From positions 50,598,218 to 50,662,217 of the forward strand of contig CM060181.1 of NCBI GenBank assembly GCA_030549775.1: a stretch of 64,000 nt of DNA, given 5' to 3'. This DNA comes from Tamarix chinensis (Eukaryota > Streptophyta > Magnoliopsida > Caryophyllales > Tamaricaceae). The position numbers and the translations under genes were made by a program. Below, piece after piece: positions 59,325-64,000 of this stretch; position 1 is the first letter of the stretch, and each line of letters opens with the position of its first letter. The notes under the pieces were generated by a model that had not been told where the DNA came from, made no database searches, and saw nothing but the letters and a program-made list of their open reading frames with translations.

Positions 59325-60290
59325 TTCACTATTATCATCCTATGTGACGTATCTAAAAATATCATATTCTTAGGGCAAAACGCTCCCGAGTCACTATTAT
59401 CATCTGACAAAACATATCTGAAAAACATCATCTTGGCTTGACTCACGTGATCTTTTACTTTAAATGATTAATATCTTATTTATGATTGATTCACATGTAC
59501 ATGACACATTAAAGCAGATAAGCACATCATGCAGGTCATAAGACTATTCTCTAGAGTTAAGATCCTTATTTTCCCAAAATCCTAATTTTATAATTTAGGC
59601 ATAACTTTTCCCATATTTATCATTTACCCACCAAATTTAGTATGAATTCCTCAAATATTATTATCATTAACATACCCAAAATTCAATGTCTAGCTCCCAT
59701 ATTTTACACATGCGATAATAGCCCTATCTCAAAAGTTACTACTTACAAAAGCTCCCAAATCCTAATTTCACAAGTAAGTCATAACATTTTTCCATATGGC
59801 TCATAAAGTTACCAAATTCAATATAAATTCCTAAAATACCAATATTAACAACATATCAGAAATTTATGGTCTAATTCTACGTTTTACATGTGATAATAAA
59901 ATTACCGTTTTGAGGTTATTATCTTCAATTTAGGTTATTTCTCATTTTGGGGAACCTATGACATTCATAATCACTCCAATAACTTTACATGATATTATTA
60001 TCATATTTTAATCATCCTAACACGTCAAAATACCAAAAATCCTATAATAACTCATATTGGCCAAAATTCCCTTATAGATAGCCAGAATCCCTTATTTTAT
60101 GAAAATCTTATATCTTCAATGGTTTAGGCACTTGTCGTCATTCCCCCTCCCCTTATTTTGCAAAGTTCCACTGATACACCTTTGAGTTGCGATTTGGTTT
60201 TCACATCATTATTTCACTCTATGTTACCATAGCATTTCTTTGGTTATATCCCTAAGTTCTAATTGTTTTTTTATTATCATTATTTCTTCG
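59325..60290 (-). repeat. Inverted LTR segment (minus copy)
   Basis: It contains TTCACTATTATCATC modules (59325-59415). Its reverse complement aligns with 60640-61200 and with 45160-46100 (shared AATAATATTTGAGGA, AAGATATTA.T.ATTTAAAGTGAAA, GGGCTATTA blocks). Non-coding. Confidence 0.55.
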
Positions 60291-61205
60291 GTGATTTTTT
60301 GAAGATCTTAGAGGAGGCAGAATAGGATATACATGCTTAAAGACTGGTATCCTTTTCGGTAAGGACACAAGTTAAAGTTTAGGGTTTTTTATGCTAAATG
60401 TTATGAATTATTATGTGTATTATCATGTTATTAATATTGTGTTGTTAAATTAATGTTATAATATGATAATGTGGATTATATGATGAAAAGTATCTGAGAA
60501 TGAGATATCATATACTTATATAATATTGTTGTGATAATTCTTATGTTGTAATCCTAAAGTGAAACGGTATGACATATAATATTGTAATGTGGGTTGGATA
60601 AATTATGGTAAGTGGAAAACAAGTGTAATCAATATGTATGGTGATGTAATAAACTGAGAATATGAAAATAATGATATCAGACATATAAGGTTTTTATGAA
60701 ATATAGGCATTTGGCTATCCTTAAGGGTAATATGGAAATTTTGGTGTTTTAATATTTTATGTGGTTTAAAATATGCTAAGGATATCATGTGAAATTTTGG
60801 AGTACTTAGAATGTTCTAAGTCCAAATAAAATGGCTTAAATTAGTAATAGTAATCCTAGAAGTGAGGTTAATACTACATGTGTAAGATTTTCGATTTATA
60901 CCTTAATTTTTTTATATTTTGGTAATAATAATATTTGAGGAGGATGTGCTAAAATTGCTGGGTAGATAACCAATATGGAAGAAGTTATGCTTATAATGTA
61001 AAATTAGGTTTTCTTAGGGAGATTTATGGAGATAACTTTTGGATTATCTTGATAACTATATGGTTGTGCTTTACATGTTTTAATTGTGTATTGTGTATAT
61101 CTAGGTGAGTCTTGCATGATTATATAACCAATTGTGAATAAGATATTATTTATTTAAAGTGAAATATCATGCGAATCAAATCAAGGTATTTTATGTGTCC
61201 GTCCT
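60291..61205 (+). repeat. Inverted LTR segment (plus copy)
   Basis: 60300-60370 matches 45010-45070 (GAGGAGGCAGAATAGGATAT, ACATGCTTAAAGACTGGTAT). 60640-61200 is the inverted counterpart of 59325-60130. It stops at 61205, where another LTR starts in the middle of a TCCGTTCC module. Confidence 0.55.
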
Positions 61206-62020
61206 TGAAATACCCAAAACCCTAATTTATAGAATTTTGGCAAATTAAGAATTTATTAGGAAAATTAATTAAATAAATTATTTTATTAAAAATAAGAGGA
61301 GGTAATTAAGGTAAAATCAAGAGGAAATTAACAAATAATTTAATTGAAAAAAATTAGGGTGTTTTGCTAATTAAAATGGAATTTAGGAAAAAATCTTTTA
61401 AAAATCTTAAATTAACCTAAAAAGGGGATTTAATTATTATTTTATAAAATTATTATTATTTTTAAATATCCCAAAATACCAAAATATTTTAAAAACCCCA
61501 ACCCACCTATTTTTCTTCTTTTCTTTTTCTTTTCCCCTCTCTTTTCTTTCCTTCCTCTCCTTTCTCTTTTTCTTTCTTCCCTTTCTTTCCCTGATCTGGA
61601 CCAGCCCACCTCGCAACCTAGACTTTCCCTTTTCTCCCGTGCTGCCTAAGCCCGCCGCCACCCTCTCCTTTCCTCCCTCGCCAGCCAACCAGGCCAGTCT
61701 GGCCTACCTTCTTTTTATTTCTTTTCTCCCCTGACCTTCCCTCTCCACGACACTCAACCCCTCCATTTCCGGTGCAGGCATGTAGCCTCTGCATAGCCGC
61801 ACATCTTCCTACCACCCCTACCTTATTCCCCATTATTCCCTCTCTCTCCTCCACCCTATTACTCCCTCTTTCTCTCCTCATGTGTGCCTCTCTCTCCCTT
61901 CCTTTTTCCCTTCCCAAGCTATCAGACCCTGCAAAAATTGTAGGTCTGCACTGCCGTGCACCGTAGGTCGGTGACCTGCACGCGTGCCGACAACCTTCCC
62001 TCTTCCCTCTCTGTTTCTCC

Positions 62021-62180
62021 CCCTCATCCATAGCTTATAAATACCCTTCAAACCCTTTTTTTTAACCCAGAAACCTACACCCTCTTGTTCTCTTGCTCCC
62101 CCTCATCCATAGCTTATAAATACCCTTCAACCACCCCCATTTAACCATTTTTTTAACCTAGAAACCTACACCCTCTTGTG
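62021..62180 (+). promoter_or_regulatory. Duplicated LTR core-promoter segment (two TATA boxes)
   Basis: The segment CCCTCATCCATAGCTTATAA...ACCTACACCCTCTTG occurs twice in tandem (62021-62087 and 62100-62178). Each copy carries TATAAATA (62036-62043; 62115-62122) in pyrimidine-rich context, as expected for the U3 promoter of these LTRs. Confidence 0.6.
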
Positions 62181-62765
62181 CGCCACCGCCATCCAGCACC
62201 GCCGCCCAAACCACCACCCAAATTACACCCTACACCACCCTATACTAAGCTACACCCCTCACCACCCTCAATCCTCCCTACACAAGCCGCCTTGGCTGTG
62301 CAAAGTTGGCCATTCAACTAACCTTAATCCAGCCACCGCCACCCTTTGTGTCTTTGTTCACTACCACTCCCACCGCAACCATTACTCCCTTTACCCTCCA
62401 AAATCACTAGCAGAGACTCCCTTACCTTCCCCTACCTTCCTTTTCCCCTACATCCCTCTCCTCCTCCTTTCCTCCCTCTCCACCACTCTCGGCCACCACA
62501 CCTGCACTGCCGCCTTTGGTTGCGCCACCACCACCACTTCAACCCTCTCAACCTAGGCATCCTCCACCACCTCAAATCCTCCTCTCATTCCCCCTCTCCT
62601 ACCCTAAACACCCCACTTTCCACCTTTCTTCCCTTTTTCCCCGCCGTCGTCGTGCGACACTGCCGGTGCCGCCGGTCACCACCAATCCTAGGTGGTACCC
62701 TAACCCTTAAAACCCCACTTATGATGTCTTTATCCCTTTTTTACTTATATTATGTTATTTTCCTC

Positions 62766-62769
<4 letters not shown>

Positions 62770-62809
<40 letters not shown>

Positions 62810-62843
62810 TACTACTACTAGTACTACTATTATTATTATTAAA
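62770..62843. repeat. (ATT)n(ACT)n(ATT)n microsatellite
   Basis: About 14 ATT units, then five ACT units, then more ATT, within the LTR next to the copia junction. Confidence 0.95.
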
Positions 62844-62877
62844 TGTAGCCTCGAGATATTTATTCCATTATTATTAA

Positions 62878-64000
62878 GGGCTCGAAATATGGTTGTTGGT
62901 TTGCCTAAAATTGAAGCACTTGAATTCTACGAAGGGTGTGTGTATAATAAATAAAGTAGACCATCTTTTCCTGTTGGCAATGCTTGGAGAGCCTCTACTT
63001 ATTTAGAACTTGTTCATGCAAATTTGTGTGGTCCCATATCAACTGAGTCTCTAGGTGGAAGTAGATATTTTTTGCTATTTGTTGATGATTGTAGTTGCAT
63101 GAATTGGGTTTATTTCTCAAAAAAAAAATCTGAAGCCTTTGATTATTTCAAGAAATTTAAGTCACTGGTGGAGAAACAAAGTGGGTGTCAGATTAAGAGA
63201 CTACATACAGATCGCGGTGGCGAGTTTGTCTCAAATGAGTTCAACATTTTATGTGAGGAGAATGGTATTTATAGGGAGTTGACTACACTTAATACACCCC
63301 AGCAAAACGGTTTAGCTGAGAGAAAAATCGTATGATCATGGAGATGGCAAGAAGCATGTTGAATGCCAGAGGAGTTCCAAAGCTATTTTAGGTAGAGGTT
63401 GTAGCCATGACAATGTATATCCTCAACATTTCACCTATAAAGGTTGTCTACAATCAAACTCCATATGAGGCGTGGAAAGGTAATCAGCTACAGGTAAGCC
63501 ACTTACATATTTTCGGTTGTATAGCATATGGTTTGGTTCATTCTCGCACTAAGCTTGATGATATATAAATCTCTAAAATGCATTTTTGTGGGATATAGTG
63601 CTCAATCCAAAGCATATAGATTATATAACCCCATGAGTGGAAAAGTTATTATTATCAGGAATGTCATATTCAATTAAGAAGCTAGCTGGATATGGGGGAA
63701 AGATGACATACCTACAGTAGCTTCACAACATATTACAACTTCCCCCAGATCATAGAAGATGCACAATCACTAGTAGAAACTCCCATCACCGGTGGCAATG
63801 ACATCAACTCCACAACATCTACACTAGCTAAAAGTGCTTCCTCAACACCAAATAGTAGTAGTAGCACTTCACCAACATTAGGCCCTTCCTCATAAATACT
63901 ACCTCAGAAAGTTAAATCTTTGAGGGAGGTGTATGAATCCTACTCATTTGCCTTGTACGTGATAGAGCCAACTTATTCTGAGGAAGCCATTGAAGGTGAA
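62878..64000 (+). pseudogene. Ty1/copia pol fragment (integrase), continues past window
   Basis: It begins inside the pre-integrase region (NMVVGLPKIEALEFYEGCVY, 62890-62950). The integrase core follows: [20 protein letters not shown], where the first catalytic Asp of HADxxGP is replaced by Asn; [34 protein letters not shown] with the second Asp intact; and [11 protein letters not shown] with the Glu intact. A one-base loss near 63330 shifts the frame, after which [19 protein letters not shown] and IFGCIAYGLVHSRTKLDD continue with stops. 63590-63670 gives GYSAQSKAYRLYNPMSGKVI, and the end (63925 on) reads like the linker before the reverse transcriptase. Gag and protease are missing. Confidence 0.9.

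Larger units (their letters stand above)
61206..62877 (+). repeat. Ty3/gypsy-type LTR, 3' truncated
   Basis: It starts TGAAATACCCAAAACCCTAA (a decayed TGTAATACCCC end). AT-rich sequence and a long pyrimidine tract (61500-62700) follow, with a tandemly duplicated TATA segment, then a trinucleotide microsatellite. It is cut off by the copia fragment at about 62878. Frames of up to 202 codons within 61430-62950 are tract artefacts. Confidence 0.6.

Overview
The window looks like a stretch of flowering-plant nuclear DNA. It is AT-rich, full of nested LTR retrotransposons, hAT/Stowaway/Harbinger elements and long trinucleotide microsatellites. It has one clear multi-exon plant gene with GT-AG introns (and one GC-AG intron) and a nuclear tRNA gene. 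I cannot name the species. Almost all of the 64 kb is mobile-element debris, and genes are sparse.

Layout. 1-8.6 kb: hAT miniature elements (774-1413, 7019-7409), a Harbinger-end fragment and a decayed plant L1-type LINE (3060-5412). 8.6-25.2 kb: stacked LTR sequences, including two large solo LTRs with perfect 5-bp target duplications (13761-17329, GACGA; 20070-24366, GAAAA), both nested in older LTR sequence. 25.2-30.5 kb: the only ordinary genic island. It holds a ten-exon shugoshin gene (26752-29003, +), a tRNA-Lys(UUU) gene (29876-29947, -) and a Stowaway-like MITE. 30.5-50 kb: long Ty3/gypsy LTR copies in both orientations, one gypsy RNase H-integrase fragment (39276-41120) and a solo Tat/Athila-type LTR with duplication AACAC (47177-48739). 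50-58 kb: degenerate hAT sequences, then a ~5-kb PIF/Harbinger element (52365-57399). It carries a transposase pseudogene, a Myb/SANT-like ORF1 pseudogene and, between them on the other strand, an intact 125-codon GRF-zinc-finger/tail-anchor gene with a 93-bp tandem array upstream. 58-64 kb: a Helitron helicase fragment, an inverted LTR pair, another LTR with a duplicated TATA segment, and a Ty1/copia integrase fragment running off the end.

Working genes that I can support are shugoshin (centromeric cohesin protection in meiosis and mitosis), the tRNA-Lys gene, and possibly the GRF-type gene. The rest records repeated insertion, LTR-LTR recombination and decay. The most unusual items are the Harbinger/GRF arrangement, the clusters of telo-box (AAACCCTAA) motifs inside both large solo LTRs, and a CCACTATTATA...GGTGG module repeated in otherwise divergent LTRs. 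All calls come from reading the sequence; no database search was run.
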